Below, piece after piece: positions 20,551 through 31,794 of a stretch of DNA of 64,000 nucleotides. A program made the position numbers and the translations under genes. The stretch lies in contig CAJNDS010002678.1 in NCBI GenBank assembly GCA_905221605.1, positions 40,001 through 104,000 of the forward strand, read 5' to 3'. The notes below the pieces were generated by a model, which saw only the letters and a program-made list of their open reading frames with translations, had not been told where the DNA came from and searched no databases. The number at the start of each line of letters is the position of its first letter. Within the stretch, counting starts at the first letter, position 1. The DNA is from Symbiodinium natans (Eukaryota > Sar > Dinophyceae > Suessiales > Symbiodiniaceae).

Positions 20551-20552
20551 TA

Positions 20553-20760
20553 CCCTTGTTTTGAACAAGATGTTTCAGAGGCGGAAAAGCTCCACATCTC
20601 AGTTGAGGGCAGCTGGAAATGGAGCTTTGAGCTTCGGCGAGCTGACAACTTTCCAGGGATAGGGGGCAGGGGTGTCAGAGGTAACTGTACCGCAGATCGG
20701 GACTCGAGAGACCACCTCCAACAAGCATTGAGTCCAGAACCCACGATCACGGCCCTGGCC
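20553..20760. other. Open island on both strands, possible exon
   Basis: Plus frame: VSEAEKLHISVEGSWKWSFE and onward. Minus frame: VIVGSGLNACWRWSLESRSA and onward, ending near a donor-like GGGTAGGTAC. Either could be coding; not decidable by eye. Confidence 0.3.
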
Positions 20761-21050
20761 CCTAAACCCTAAACCCTATAAACGGGCTAATGTTGCACTC
20801 GGTTTAGTATATGCATCCTCTATCATCACAAGTTTCAAAAATATGTTCCGCGAACCGAGTTTGTTGGAGGTAATTGCTCGTTATTATCACAAATTTTCAT
20901 TTTTGTTTTTTTTACGGACGGTTGCTTTTTATTCAGGGTTTATGTTTAGGGTTAAGGGCTTACGCAGTAAGGCTTGAGGCTTGGGCTCCAGGAATCTTAA
21001 AGGCTGGAAAGCTTCAGGCCCCAAGATCTTAAAAGGCTTCAGGTCGGTTC

Positions 21051-21354
21051 CGCCCCCCCCCCCCCCCCTCCCCCCCCCCCCCCCCCCCCTCCCCCCCTCC
21101 CCCCCCCTCCCCCCCCCTCCCCCCCCTCCCCCCCCCTCCCCCCCCCCCCCCCTCCTCCCCCCCTTCTCTTCTCCCCCCCTTCTCCCCCCCATCCCCCCCC
21201 CCCTCCCCCCCCCTCCCCCGCCGCCTCGCCCCCGTCCCCCCCCCTCCCCCCTCCCGCCCCTCCCCCCCCTCCCCCCCCCCCTTCCCCCCCCTCCCCCCCC
21301 CCTCCCCCCCCTCCCCCTCCCCCCTCCCCCCCCTCCCCCCCCCCCCCCCCCCCT
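21051..21354. repeat. 304-bp C-rich pyrimidine tract
   Basis: C runs interrupted by single T or CT. It gives Pro-rich plus-strand and Gly/Arg-rich minus-strand shadow ORFs of 135-159 codons. Confidence 0.95.
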
Positions 21355-21585
21355 CAAATTTGTCTGCGGGGGTCCGCCGCCGGCGACACACGGGGGGGGG
21401 GGGGGGCTGTTTAAGAAAGCAAGTGCAACATTGCAAGGTTACCGAACGTCTACACCCTAAACCAACCCTAAACCCTAAGCCCTAAGCCCTAAATCCTAAA
21501 CCCGAAATCCTAAATCCTAAACCGTAAACCCTAAACCCTACACCCTAAGGATCTGAAAGCAAGGGCTGGCCATGCGGGCGAAGGC

Positions 21586-21657
21586 CTGCGAGGGCCTCGT
21601 TGTCGAGTGTGACAGGGTCAGGAGCTCATGGTGCAGTCGATCCATGCCCGTGGAGTC
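21586..21657 (-). CDS. Coiled-coil exon, minus strand
   Basis: Acceptor TGAAATCAG|GAC and GC donor TCGCAG|GCCTTC enclose 24 codons, DSTGMDRLHHELLTLSHSTT plus RPSQ. The frame stays open past the donor (AFARMASPCFQ), so the exon could extend to about 21551. CCCTAAA array left; the block to the right also reads CCCTAAA. Confidence 0.55.
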
Positions 21658-22087
21658 CTGATTTCAAGCTTCGGGCGCAAGGTGTCTAAATGCCTCTGAA
21701 CCCTAAACCCTCTAAACCCTGAACCCTAAACCCTAAACTTTAACCCTTAAACCCTAAACTTTAACCCTAAACCCTGAACCCTAAACCCTGAACCCTAAAC
21801 CCTAAACCCTAATCCCTATAAGCCCTGGGCCTTGACCAGAAGGCATGAAACATGGTTGAATCCGGAAAGAACGTGCCACTTGTATGGTCAGCTCTCTAAA
21901 TTATGGCCCCTGCTTGGGTACCCTAACCAGTGCAGTCAGGATTATTCAGCTGAACCCTCAACCGGGCTGTAGAAACCTCTTTAAACACCCTAGAGCCCTA
22001 CTTGAAAGGCTTAAATTTCATAACCCTAAACCCTAAACCCTAAACCCTGAGCCCTAAACCCTGAGCCCTAAACCCTCAACCCTCAAC

Positions 22088-22195
22088 CCCCCCAAGCCTT
22101 CCGGCCCTCCTAGTAGCGGCGCCTCCTTCCGCACCGTCAAAGAAGTCTTTGCACTCCAGGCCCTGCCGTGCGCCGGCGACAGCGGCTCGGTTTCC
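22088..22195 (-). CDS. Candidate exon with variant-heptamer donor, minus strand
   Basis: Acceptor TAAGCCAG|GGA, then 36 codons GNRAAVAGARQGLECKDFFD, GAEGGAATRRAGRLGG, then donor G|GTTGAGGG inside a variant heptamer. The plus strand is also open (KPSGPPSSGASFRTVKEVFA), which lowers confidence. Confidence 0.45.
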
Positions 22196-22278
22196 CTGGC
22201 TTAGTAACCCTATTCATGGGAAGAAGATGAGAGAAAGAGGTTCTTCAGCAAATAGTAGTCTTAGTAGCCCATAACCCT

Positions 22279-22368
22279 ATTCTAATAAAGGGCACCCTTC
22301 TTGGGGTTGGTTACTTCATGAGGGAAACTTGACCCAAAAAAGGACAAAAAGGGCACCACTGGGCGACC
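22279..22368. mobile_element. Inverted-repeat fragment, family 7
   Basis: AAAGGGCACCCTTCTTGGGG and AAAAAGGGCACCACTGGGCGA resemble the element at 23071-23178. Confidence 0.5.
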
Positions 22369-22654
22369 AAGCTGGTGTCGAGCTTTTGGGAAGTTAAGGG
22401 TTGAAATGGTTTATTAAAAGGTGGTTCGGATGCGGCTAATGTTGTTTTCTTGGTTTGTGGTCGTCTGGTTTCAGGGTTTTTGTATGGCAAGGGTTTGGGG
22501 CTTTGGCTGTGCTGTGGTTTGTTGTTGGGTGTAGAGGCTCGGGCGTCGGTCTCAGGGAGAAATTTCTCACGAGCTCCCTAAACCCCAAAGCCTAAACCCT
22601 CAACCCTAAACCCTGCTCTTTAGGCTCGAAAACCGTAGAACACAGAGCGCACGG

Positions 22655-22722
22655 CTTTAGGAGTTTAGGAGCTTAGCGCTCCTCTTTCTGTGGGGCTTCT
22701 CGGGACTCTTAGTGCCCGAAAC
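22655..22722 (-). CDS. Candidate terminal exon, basic, minus strand
   Basis: Sense CACTAAG|AGT, then SPEKPHRKRSAKLLNS and a stop, just left of a TTTAGGG block. A basic, tail-like segment. Confidence 0.35.
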
Positions 22723-23070
22723 CCTTTAAAAAGGGTTTAGGGTTTAGGGTTTAGGGTTTAGGGTTCTAAAAGGCTTGTAGAAAACGCTTTTGGACCTCTT
22801 GGGCTTAGTTCTCTACCATATGGGCATATGGACCCTTTGGGACCAGACCTCCCCTCGAAACCTTATAGACCTTAAAGCCCCGCACGAACACTTGCTTCCT
22901 ACACCCTACACCCTACACCCTACACACTAAACCCTAAACCCTAAACCCTAAACCCTAAACCCTAAACCCTAAACCCTAAACCCTGTTGCAACTGGACTCC
23001 TTGCTGCCCTAATCATCCCCGTGTCCTAAAACCCCTAAACCCTAAAGGCCCCTCAACCCCCCTAAACTAG

Positions 23071-23178
23071 GCTGCCCAGTAACCTAGGCTGAAAAAGGGT
23101 GCCCTTTTTTGCTAAAAGGGTTTATAAGGGAACCTAAACCCCCCCAAAAAAGGGAATAAGGGTACTACTGGGCATCCT
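23071..23178. mobile_element. Inverted-repeat element, family 7
   Basis: Ends GGCTGCCCAGTAACCTAGGC and, inverted, CTAGGATGCCCAGTAGTACC, with inner AAAGGG/CCCTTT arms. Non-coding. Confidence 0.65.
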
Positions 23179-23187
23179 AGTAAAAGC

Positions 23188-23295
23188 CGCCAGAATTTCG
23201 ACCAGGGTCGGACTCCCCGGGCGCGCCGCACCAGCACGGGGCAGTGGCGAGTGAGCCGGGTCGGGCATGTCGTCCTGTCTCGAAGGGTCGCCGGA
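23188..23295 (-). CDS. Exon, Pro/Ala/Asp-rich, minus strand
   Basis: Acceptor GACCACAG|TCC, then 36 codons SGDPSRQDDMPDPAHSPLPR, AGAARPGSPTLVEILA, then a GC donor GGCG|GCTTTT. The family-7 element follows within about 10 bp in the presumed intron. Confidence 0.55.
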
Positions 23296-23468
23296 CTGTG
23301 GTCACAGTAGGGCTTATTATGAGGTTATTGCAATTCCTAGGGTTTGGGTAAGGGAACGCAAAAAGTCCACGAGTTATAGAGCTTCAAGAAGGTTATAGGG
23401 GTTTAGGGTAAGGGAACCCTATGACAAGTACCTTCTATGAGTCTTCGGGTCCCCTGGTTCTTAGTAGG

Positions 23469-23594
23469 TAAACCCTAAACCCTAAACCCTAAACCCTAAA
23501 CCCTAAACCCTAAACCCTAAACCCTAAACCCTAAACCCTAAACCCTAAACCCTAAACCCTAAACCCTAAACCCTAAACCCTAAACCCTAAACCC
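23469..23594. repeat. CCCTAAA array, 18 perfect units
   Basis: An uninterrupted perfect block of about 126 bp. Confidence 0.97.
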
Positions 23595-23879
23595 AAGCCC
23601 CTACGCCCCTAAACTATGCTCATCTTAAAGGGTAGGGATTCTGTAGGGTACCGCATTCCCCGTTCCCTGCGAAGAACCAGGCAGAAGGTCCACGGATGGG
23701 TTGCGGGCTTAAATGAAGATATATAGGGTTTATAGTCCCTGGACTGTTTGGGGTCAGTAGGGCTGATTATAAGGTCATAGGGTTGAATCTGCCCTTGCGT
23801 GTTTAAAGCCGCTGTACACAAAAGGAAATGAGGGCCCACTCGGATGGCTGACAGAACGTTGCTCAACATGCTGGGAGGG

Positions 23880-24845
23880 CCCCTATCGATGTTCGAGGAT
23901 TAGCACGCCTGCAGATACAGATGCTCACGAGCAGGAGCCCGACGGTACGTGTGGGCTGCTATCGCTTCCGAGAAACATAAGCAGTACTAAAGCCAAGAAG
24001 GCATATGGAGCATCGGGACAAGATGGGATCTACGCAAGTTTGTGCAGTAGAACTCTACAAAATATGTGTAGTTGCATGTGTTCTGAACATGCTGGCAGAT
24101 TTGGACATACTGCAAATGCGTGTTCTTCAGGTTCTTTTTAAAGCATGAAACAACACAACATTGATCAATGGCGAGAAGATATGACTTTTGAGGAACGAAG
24201 GAACGGCAATCTACAACAGACTAGACTATGGTATGCGCAGGGATGATCAGAAACTATTGCTATAGAGAGACGTGCAGTGGAGGAAGAATGAGTAAGGAGT
24301 AGGTCCAAGAAAACTAAAGATATTCAGACAGAAAGACAACGTGGTGGGACACTAAAGTATGGGGTGGGCGAGATGTAAAAAAAAAAACAATTAAACTCCC
24401 ATGCCGGTGGCTGGTGGACAATGATGACTTAATGTTCATCTCAAGGTCCATGCTCGTTGTTTCTTGCGTGGGCGAGAAGCTGAACAGCGTTGATAAGGTA
24501 TAGTTTGACTTGCTGTAGTTCGACCATGCGGGTTTTGGTGGGAATCCCTTGTGGTCGGAAGCTTTCTCAGTAGAACAAGATACATGCCGAACGAAACAGC
24601 AAGGCGTGACGGATCTTCTTGGGGCTACGTGCATACCATGAAGCCAACAGTGCAAAGACCTCAACCCTGTAAAGCCTTTAATGCCCAACTGTTCGGTTTC
24701 TCCCCTTTCCAACCATCCACTTGCCATAATTTTCCTCTAATTGCCGAAAGCAAGTCCATCTTATACCCGGAAGCGGCACGATGGACCATGAAGCTGTTTG
24801 TTCACAGTTGTCGTTTTTTCTCGACGTGACTTCAAGAACTCGTAG
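23880..24845. other. Unique stretch, possible decayed retroelement
   Basis: No heptamers. Near 24085-24130 the plus strand reads CSEHAGRFGHTANAC, similar to a CCHC zinc knuckle (C-x2-C-x4-H-x4-C) with the second Cys displaced. A minus frame of 137 codons (24314-24727) has no known domain. Confidence 0.3.
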
Positions 24846-24847
24846 TA

Positions 24848-25044
24848 ATGTTCTAGACCCCTCCCGCCCCACCCGCCCCGCCCCAGCCCACCCGGCCCCA
24901 CCCGCCCCCCCACCCCGCCCACCTACCCCCTCCCCCCCCCCCCCCCCCCCGCCCACCACCCGCCCCAACCCCTCCCCCCCCCCCCCGCCCCCCCCCCCCC
25001 GCCCCACCCCTCCCCCCCCCCTCCCCCCCACCGCCCCACCCCCC
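24848..25044. repeat. C-rich pyrimidine tract
   Basis: About 200 bp of C runs with CCCG, CCCA and CCCT interruptions; Pro-rich and Gly-rich ORFs are shadows. Confidence 0.95.
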
Positions 25045-25261
25045 GAAAAAACATAAAAACAATAGTACCAAAAAATTCCAATAGACATATAGCAATAAAC
25101 AAATATCCCCAGCACAAGCATCGCCAAGTCCTTGACATCCCGAAAAAGCTCTAAACGCACTCGCCTAAACAGCAACAGTTAGGGTTTGTTTAGGGTTTAG
25201 GGTTTAGGGTTTAGGGTTTCGGTTTTAGGGCCGCAAAACTCCCCTGAAAAGGGGTCCTTGC

Positions 25262-25322
25262 TTCCCCGGAGTCGTCCCATCATGCTGGCCAGGGCCTCGG
25301 CGTGCTGCAGCTGCATCTCAGC
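25262..25322 (-). CDS. Coiled-coil exon, minus strand
   Basis: Acceptor CGCCCCAG|GCT, then AEMQLQHAEALASMMGRLRG, then a GC donor GGAA|GCAAGG. Strong heptad spacing (Met, Leu, Ala, Leu, Met, Leu). Confidence 0.6.
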
Positions 25323-25369
25323 CTGGGGCGCAGGGTTTTAACGTCTTGAGTGTTGAGTGTTGAGTGTTG

Positions 25370-25690
25370 AGTGCTGAGCATCGACCAGGGCCACAACAAG
25401 CCCGGCCTAACAAAAGGCACACAAAAAACAGCCCGTGAACATCGGCGCCCAAAATGGTTGCGACGCAAATGCCTGCCGCCATTGTCCGCCTACAGAGAGT
25501 GGCGTCTGGAGTAAACCCTACTCCCGCCGCCCCCGGGGCTGCCATGAGCTGCATGGATGGTGTCATCATGCCGCCGTCGCCGACGTCTGCCATCGTCTGC
25601 TGGGGAGGGGCGTCCGGAGTACACCCTACTCCCGCCGCCCCCAGGGCTGTCTGGCACCGTCACTCCGTGTTGTTGTGTTGGTCCTAACCT
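25370..25690 (-). CDS. Candidate coding stretch with an internal duplication, minus strand
   Basis: A 50-60-bp segment at 25497-25550 is repeated at 25611-25660. In one minus frame both give AAGVG(F/C)TPDA, separated by TMADVGDGGMMTPSMQLMAA. All frames are GC-rich and largely open; exon limits were not found. A GTGTTGA microsatellite lies at 25345-25380. Confidence 0.25.
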
Positions 25691-26934
25691 GCTGATGGTC
25701 GAGGTGCTCGTCGGCTGAAGCTGAGGAGACCCTTCCCACCTCAAGCCTGAGCGCCGCCTCCGAAAAATCCTCGACCACAAACCAGCAAGGAAGAATCCCC
25801 CAACACGGAGCCGGAGGGCCCAAGGCCCAAGGTTTTGCGAATAGCGTTTATAGGGCTCAGGGTCTATAAGGGTTGGCCAAATTAGGAAGTCTGGGGCGGT
25901 AACTTAGGTGTCGGGCTTCTTTAAACCCTAAACCCTAAACCCTTCTATAGGCAGGCTTTCAAAGGGTTTCTGAGCTTAGGGGTTTTAGGGCTTAGAGGGC
26001 TTAGTCTGAGCTTAGAGGGTCTCTAGGGTTTTAGGGCTTACAGGGCTTAATGAAAAGGCCAGGCTGTGACGGGGACAGGGCTTGTAGGAATATGGAGTCT
26101 ACAAGGCAGGATCAGCCTTTGGGGCGTACTTGGAGGTTAGTGGACAATTGCAAGAGGGTTATTCAGTACCCTAACAAGGTTTTTGCGACAGTTACCACGC
26201 TTGCAACCTTACATATAACCCCAGCCTCGCTGCAGGGCTTGCTTTGTGGTGGGCTCAGACGGTTCGTCGGGTTGATAGAGCTCTCATAGCAGGGATGACG
26301 ATGCCTGAGGGATCTGAGGCAGCTGCGCAAAAGACTTAAGCAGCTTTGGCCCAAGATTGCGCCAAACAGGCTGTAAGGATGGACACTAGTGCTGCCACCG
26401 AGAAGCGCTGTGCTGCACGACGTACTGTGCCTGGTCAGAAACAATTATAGCAATTATCAAAAGGGTAATCGCATAAAAACCCGGGCAGCTTGCTATAAGA
26501 GATCCCACATGTTGTCAACAAATACAGCTCACCTACGTGATGATGCCAGTTTTTTGCGGGGCAGGGCAAGATGTATGTTGGAGACTGATCTGACGTGTTT
26601 AAATGCCGCAACTTCACACACGGATGTCGAACAAGTGCATGTCGAAGTGCCGTAGCCATATACGGACCTTCTACAAAGCCCCTCCCCCCCAAAAAAAAGA
26701 AAAAAAACATATATATATATATATATATATGCTCACCCCCCCCCTCGACAGACCCCGGAAGGCAACAAAAAGGGCTGAGGGCGCGACGGACAGCATAGCT
26801 GCACACAGTAGCCAGACACGTTAACACACAATAGAGCATATTTTTTTCGATTAGTACGGCTTTGTGTTCGCAATGAAAGATGCAGACAGATGTGAGAAGG
26901 ACGCATGCTGTAAGGACCTGAACAATTTGCTAGA

Positions 26935-28135
26935 CATCGTGGATTGCTATTAATTCTAATAAGATTGCTCTTAGTTTTACTTGGGTTCCTATTAAGTTTA
27001 TTAGGATTCATAGGCTTCGTATGAGTTCAATAGGAATCCTATTTAAATCAATAGGAACCCCATTAAAATGAATGAGAACCCTATTGAAATTAAGACGAGT
27101 CTTTTTTGAAAACTTAGTAAGAATCCTAGTACAATTAATAAGAACCTGGTTGAAATACGTAGAAGCTCCTATTAAAATTTCTTGGCGTCCTAAATTCAGA
27201 GGAACCATAGGAAGGCCATTCAAATGAATAGGAACCCTTTTGAATTCATAGGAATGCTATTAAAATTAATAGGAACCCTACAAAAGAATCTATGAATTCT
27301 TTTTAAGAGTAACAGGAATCCGTGTAACATGAAGATGAACCCTATTAAAGGATTAAGGGAGCCAATAAAATTCTATAAAAAAGTAATGTGGACCCTTCAA
27401 AACTTAAAACAATAAGAGTCGTACTGTTCGAATTATAATAAACCCTATTAAAACATTTAATTAACAGGATTGCTAATAATACAAATGAGAGTTACAATAA
27501 CATTACTTCGAGTCCAATTGAAATTGAATAGGGAACAGGATTTAAAAACATAATCGGAGCACTGTGGAATCTAGTAGGAATCCTATGAACATTATTAGGA
27601 ATCCTGTCAACATGAATGAGAAACCCTGTTAAAATGAATACGAAGCCTATTCCAATTAATCAGACGCCTTTTTAAATGAATAGGAAGCTTGTCAAAGCAA
27701 AAGGAACCCAATTAGAATTGTAAGACATCTTATGAAAATGAATAAGAAGCCTATTGAAATTCATAGGAATATGTATTAAATTTGTTATGAAGCTTATTAA
27801 AATTCTAAGACTCTTATTAAAACTAACTAGGAAGAAGAATGCTATTACAATTACTCAGAATCGTATTCCAATTATTTGGCATTTGATTAAAATGAATAGG
27901 AATCAATATTAAACCCAATAAAGTCCTTTAACAGGCATCCTTTAAAATCTAATACGAACCCCATTAAACAAATACAGGAATCCCATTGCCATTGAAGATC
28001 ACTTAGAATGCTAGTAAAATGATTAGGAGTCTTATTAATTAAATAAGGACTCCCGTTAAAGTGAGCAGGAGTATTATTAAATTTAATAGGCAGCCTAAAA
28101 CATAATAAGGAATCATATAAGAACCCCTGAAAAAC
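26935..28135. repeat. AT-rich degenerate repeat, about 1.2 kb
   Basis: Dozens of diverged 20-30-bp units of the type AATAGGAANCCTATTAAAAT. The core AATAGGA...TCCTATT is itself a partial palindrome. Base composition is sharply different from the surroundings. No ORF of note. Confidence 0.8.
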
Positions 28136-28140
28136 TCTTA

Positions 28141-29130
28141 TCAAAAACCCCGTTTCTAAAAATCCAAAAACCCAAACATCCAAACATCCACCCCAAAGGT
28201 TTGGATTTTTGGAAACTCGAGCGGGAGCCTCAAAACCCAAAAATCGAGCAACTTCCTCGAGTTTCCAAAATTCCAAAATCCAAAAAAACCCACCCCAAGG
28301 TTTGGAATTTTGGAAACTCGAGGAATTTGCTCGATTTTTTGATTTTGAGGCTCCCGCTCGAGTTTCCAAAAATCCAAACCTTGGGGTGGAGTTTTTGGAA
28401 TTTTGGAAACTCGAGGAATTTCCTCTAAATCCAAAAATCGAGCAAATTCCTCGAGTTTCCAAAATTCCAAAAATCCAAAAAAATCCACCCCAAGGTTGGG
28501 AATTTTGGAAACTCGAGGAATTTGCTCGATTTTTGGATTTTGAGGCTCCCGCTCGAGTTTCCAAAAATCCAAACCTTGGGGTGGATTTTTTTGGATTTTG
28601 GAATTTTGGAAACTCGAGGAATTTCCTCAAAATCCAAAAATCGAGCAAATTCCTCGAGTTTCCAAAATTCCAAAAATCCAAAAAAATCCACCCCAAGGTT
28701 GGGAATTTTGGAAACTCGAGGAATTTGCTCGATTTTTGGATTTTGAGGCTCCCGCTCGAGTTTCCAAAAATCCAAACCTTGGGGTGGATTTTCTTGGATT
28801 TTTGGAATTTTGGAAACTCGAGGAATTTGCTCGATTTTTGGATTTTGAAGCTCCCGCTCGAGTTTCCAACAATCCAAACCTTGGGGTGGGTTTTTTTGGA
28901 TTTTTAGAATTTTGGAAACTCGAGGAATTTGCTCGATTTTTGGATTTTGAGGCTCCCGCTCGAGTTTCCAACAATCCAAACCTTGGGGTGGGTTTTTTTG
29001 GAATTTTGGAAACTCAAGGAATTTGCTCGGTTTTAGGATTTTGAGGCTCCCGCTCGAGTTTCCAAAAAGCGGAACCCTGGGTTGGATTTTTTGGATTTTT
29101 GGATTTTTGGAAACTCGAGGAATTTTGGAG
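28141..29130. repeat. Strand-symmetric tandem/inverted array with CTCGAG cores
   Basis: Repeats of TTTTGGAAACTCGAGGAATT, TGCTCGATTTTTGGATTTTG, GGCTCCCGCTCGAGTTTCCA and CCTTGGGGTGG occur in both orientations. Because the unit is nearly self-complementary, both strands show ORFs of 230-276 codons with the same low-complexity peptide (for example LEFPKIQTLGW). These are not genes. Confidence 0.9.
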
Positions 29131-29314
29131 TGGTGCTTTTCCCCCCGCCCCCTTCCTGAACAGACCGGAAATATACTTCCGGGGTCTGTCGAGGGGGGGG
29201 GGGGTGACCATATATATATATATATAATACTAATATAATGATAATATAATAGCACAAAGAACCTTCAACACGCCCCCCCCCCCCCCCCAAACAAAAGCAA
29301 AGCGCCAACTACAC

Positions 29315-29380
29315 CCCTCCCCTCCTGCTGCTCCAGCGCGTGGCGCAAGCGCTTGTTCTCCATCTCCGCATCGATGAGCC
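29315..29380 (-). CDS. Coiled-coil exon, minus strand
   Basis: Acceptor GGCCAG|GG, then LIDAEMENKRLRHALEQQE, then donor AGGG|GTGTAG. Textbook heptad spacing (Leu/Ile at a and d). TTTAGG-type array right (29432-29500). Confidence 0.65.
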
Positions 29381-29429
29381 CTGGCCACATGCCCTCCCTG
29401 ACCCACCTGACCCACCTACGGAAAAAAAA

Positions 29430-30235
29430 AAGTTTAGGCTTTAGGCTTTAGGCTTTAGGCTTTAGGGTTTCGGGTTTAGGGTTTGGGGTTTAGGGTTTCA
29501 GGTTTAAATTTAGGGCTTAGGAAAGTTGGAACACCCTTGTCCCCATACCGCAAGAGGTATCCTAAAGGGGATCCCAGCCATGATCATCCTTGAACCATGT
29601 TCCAACTCCTGTGTTCAACGGAGCCTCCTTCTTAACGTTGGGAGCTCCCAGGGCCTCAAAGGTCAAGGACGAAGGATATCGGGGTGAAAAGAGTCAGGAT
29701 TTCGAAATTCTTGCTGCTGCAGAACTGCAAATGGTAAAGGGGCTTTCCAGCTGAGGGGGTGCGCGCTCCTCCCTATCCCGCCTGGGAACCTACCCCCCAT
29801 GAACTCCCTTCAGGACCCCATAGAGAAGTTTCTTAAAGCAATCGGGGGGTTTTGCAGTCCACCGAAGTCTACCTCTCCCGGTGGTCTTACAGCGCACACT
29901 TGGGTACTTTCTTTTTTCTTCTTTTTGGGGGGGGGGGGGGGATTCTGGGTACTTGGGGATTCTAAGGGTCCCCAAAACATCCGAGAGGCCCCTGACCAAG
30001 AAGGAGACCCTCCGACAGCACACGCTGGAAAAATAGCCAACAGAAACCTGAACTTCAAGAACAAACCCTAAGGGCCAAAGAAAGACCCCAAATGAGAAGG
30101 CCTTTTTGCCCCAACAGAGATGAAGGGCCTGAAATAAATGCGGTCTTGGGCACTAAACCCTAAACCCTAAACCCTAAACCCCAAACCCTAAACCCTTAAA
30201 TAAGGGGTCTTGGGCTCTTAGGGAAAGAGACCGAC
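29430..30235. other. Intronic material
   Basis: Heptamer variants (GGCTTTA), a T-run/G-run junction near 29918-29941, and a CCCTAAA block (30153-30196). Around 29680-29730 the minus frame QQEFRNPDSFHPDILRP after TTCTGCAG might be an exon. Confidence 0.4.
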
Positions 30236-30238
30236 AGC

Positions 30239-30305
30239 TCCGCAGGAGATCCCGAAAGCGGGCGGAGCCGCTGGACGACATGCGGCTCCTCTCCGCGAAG
30301 GACTC
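30239..30305 (-). CDS. Candidate exon, minus strand
   Basis: Acceptor CCTGGCAG|GAG, then 22 codons ESFAERSRMSSSGSARFRDL plus Leu-Arg, then a GC donor CGGA|GCTGTC. Flanks: CCCTAAA left, TTTAGGG right. Confidence 0.6.
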
Positions 30306-30668
30306 CTGCCAGGTCCAGGGTCATGACTTGGAAGATATCTTCTACTAGGGTTTAGGGTTTAGGGTTTAGGGTTTAAGGTTTGAGGGCTCTCAAAAGCATG
30401 CTCCCTTTTGGGGTTCCCATTGCATTTCGGAGCCCTGGTTTTGGCACACCCAGAAAGGGCCATGGTCTAGAGAGCGGCCAATATGATTTGGGCTTGGGTT
30501 GGTTGTTTACCAAGGGTTTCGGGTCTAGTTTCAGTTCCCTGGCCACTTGCCAACAACAGCACAAGGGCATCAAGCCCCACAGGATCGTTTCATCACGGAA
30601 CTTTTGCACAAAGTCGCGGGTTTGTAGGATGTAGGGCTCCATTTGAGGGTTTTAACTTAAATGTGAGG

Positions 30669-30715
30669 TGCCTTATTGGGGGGGTCCTTTTCAGAGGCAA
30701 TCCTACTATTTGGGG
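30669..30715. repeat. Half-element shared with 17634
   Basis: GTGCCTTATTGG, then GGTCC and AATCCTACTATTTGG, matching 17634-17690; a weaker match is at 6150-6195. Confidence 0.5.
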
Positions 30716-30991
30716 TTTAGGGTTTAGGGTTTGGGGGGACAACAGGAGGGGTCCCTTCTCTTCGTTCCCAATTAAGAGCTGGCTGCTTGACTCCCTGGCT
30801 CCACGAGCTTGAACAGTGGGTGTAGTGGGTGTCGGGCTTAAGGCTTAGGGTTTGACTGTGTATATCCGTAAGTGGGGGACCTAAACCCCAAACCCTAAGC
30901 CCTGAGCCCTAAAGCCTAAACCCTAAACCCTAAACCCTGAACCCTAAACCCTAAACCCCAAACCCTAAACCTCGAACCCTAATCCAGGCGC

Positions 30992-31070
30992 CTGCAGCTG
31001 CTCATCACACTCCCGCAGCTTGGATATCAGTTCCTTGGCCTCCTCGGCGAGCCTCGCGTTCGAAATAAGG
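30992..31070 (-). CDS. Coiled-coil exon, minus strand
   Basis: Acceptor TATGAAG|C, then 26 codons LISNARLAEEAKELISKLRE, CDEQLQ, then a GC donor CTGCAG|GCGCCT. Ideal heptads (Leu, Ala, Leu, Ile, Leu). CCCTAAA left (30915-30980), TTTAGGG right (31095-31150). Confidence 0.7.
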
Positions 31071-31379
31071 CTTCATAAGGTGGACAGGATCTGGGGTTTA
31101 GGGTTTAGGGTTTGAGCCCTAGGGTTTAGGGTTTAGGGTTTAGGGTTCAGGGTTTGGGGTCGAAGGTTCAGGGTTACCGGTTACTGTGATAGAGCCCTTC
31201 TATAAAAAAAGGAACCCCCTAAAAGGGACCCCTTTTTCGTCGAAGAGACCACATGAACCTACAAGCCTCATACTTGTGTTTTTTGGTTTGAGATGGGGAT
31301 ATGGGCAACCCCCATAACACTGGCGATTCCTGGTTGCCGGGGTTTAGGGAGTTTAGGGTTTAGGGTTTAGGGCATGGCT

Positions 31380-31755
31380 ATCAAAGCCCTGCTGTAAACC
31401 CTTAACCTGCAGCCCTCAACCTCTCTGTTGGCTCTGGGTTGTGTGCCCCTGGAGCCCATACAGGCAACGCCTGCGGGTTCCCAAGGACTCCCCTTGGGAG
31501 CTATCACATCTTTTGCGAGAATCATCTTAAACCCTAAGCCCTAAACCCTAAACTCCCTAAACCCTAAACCCTAAACCCTAAACCCTCAACCCTAAACTGT
31601 TCTCAGCGAAACCTGCTTGCAGGATGCTGTTGCCCGAAACTCAGAACAGACACAGCCAAACAGCTCAGCCAAAGCACCCCAAACCGCAAACCCTAAACCC
31701 AAAACCCAAAACCTAAACCCCAAATCCTAAACCCAAATGTTCGAAGACGCCCCCC

Positions 31756-31794
<39 letters not shown>

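Larger units (their letters stand above)
26708..29228. mobile_element. 2.5-kb segment bounded by about 50-bp inverted repeats
   Basis: The left end reads (AT)n, GCTCACC, C-run, TCGACAGACCCCGGAAG. The right end reads CTTCCGGGGTCTGTCGA, G-run, TGACC, (AT)n, which is its inverse. Between them lie an AT-rich degenerate repeat (26935-28135) and a strand-symmetric array (28141-29130). No transposase seen; flanks show no clear target duplication. It may be a foldback-type non-autonomous element. Confidence 0.65.

Noticed and set aside
20929-21460. Pro-rich and Gly-rich ORFs up to 159 codons
   Set aside because: Translations of a C-rich tract.
28141-29255. Genes of 230-276 codons on both strands
   Set aside because: Products are repeats of one low-complexity peptide from a self-complementary array; no exon signals.
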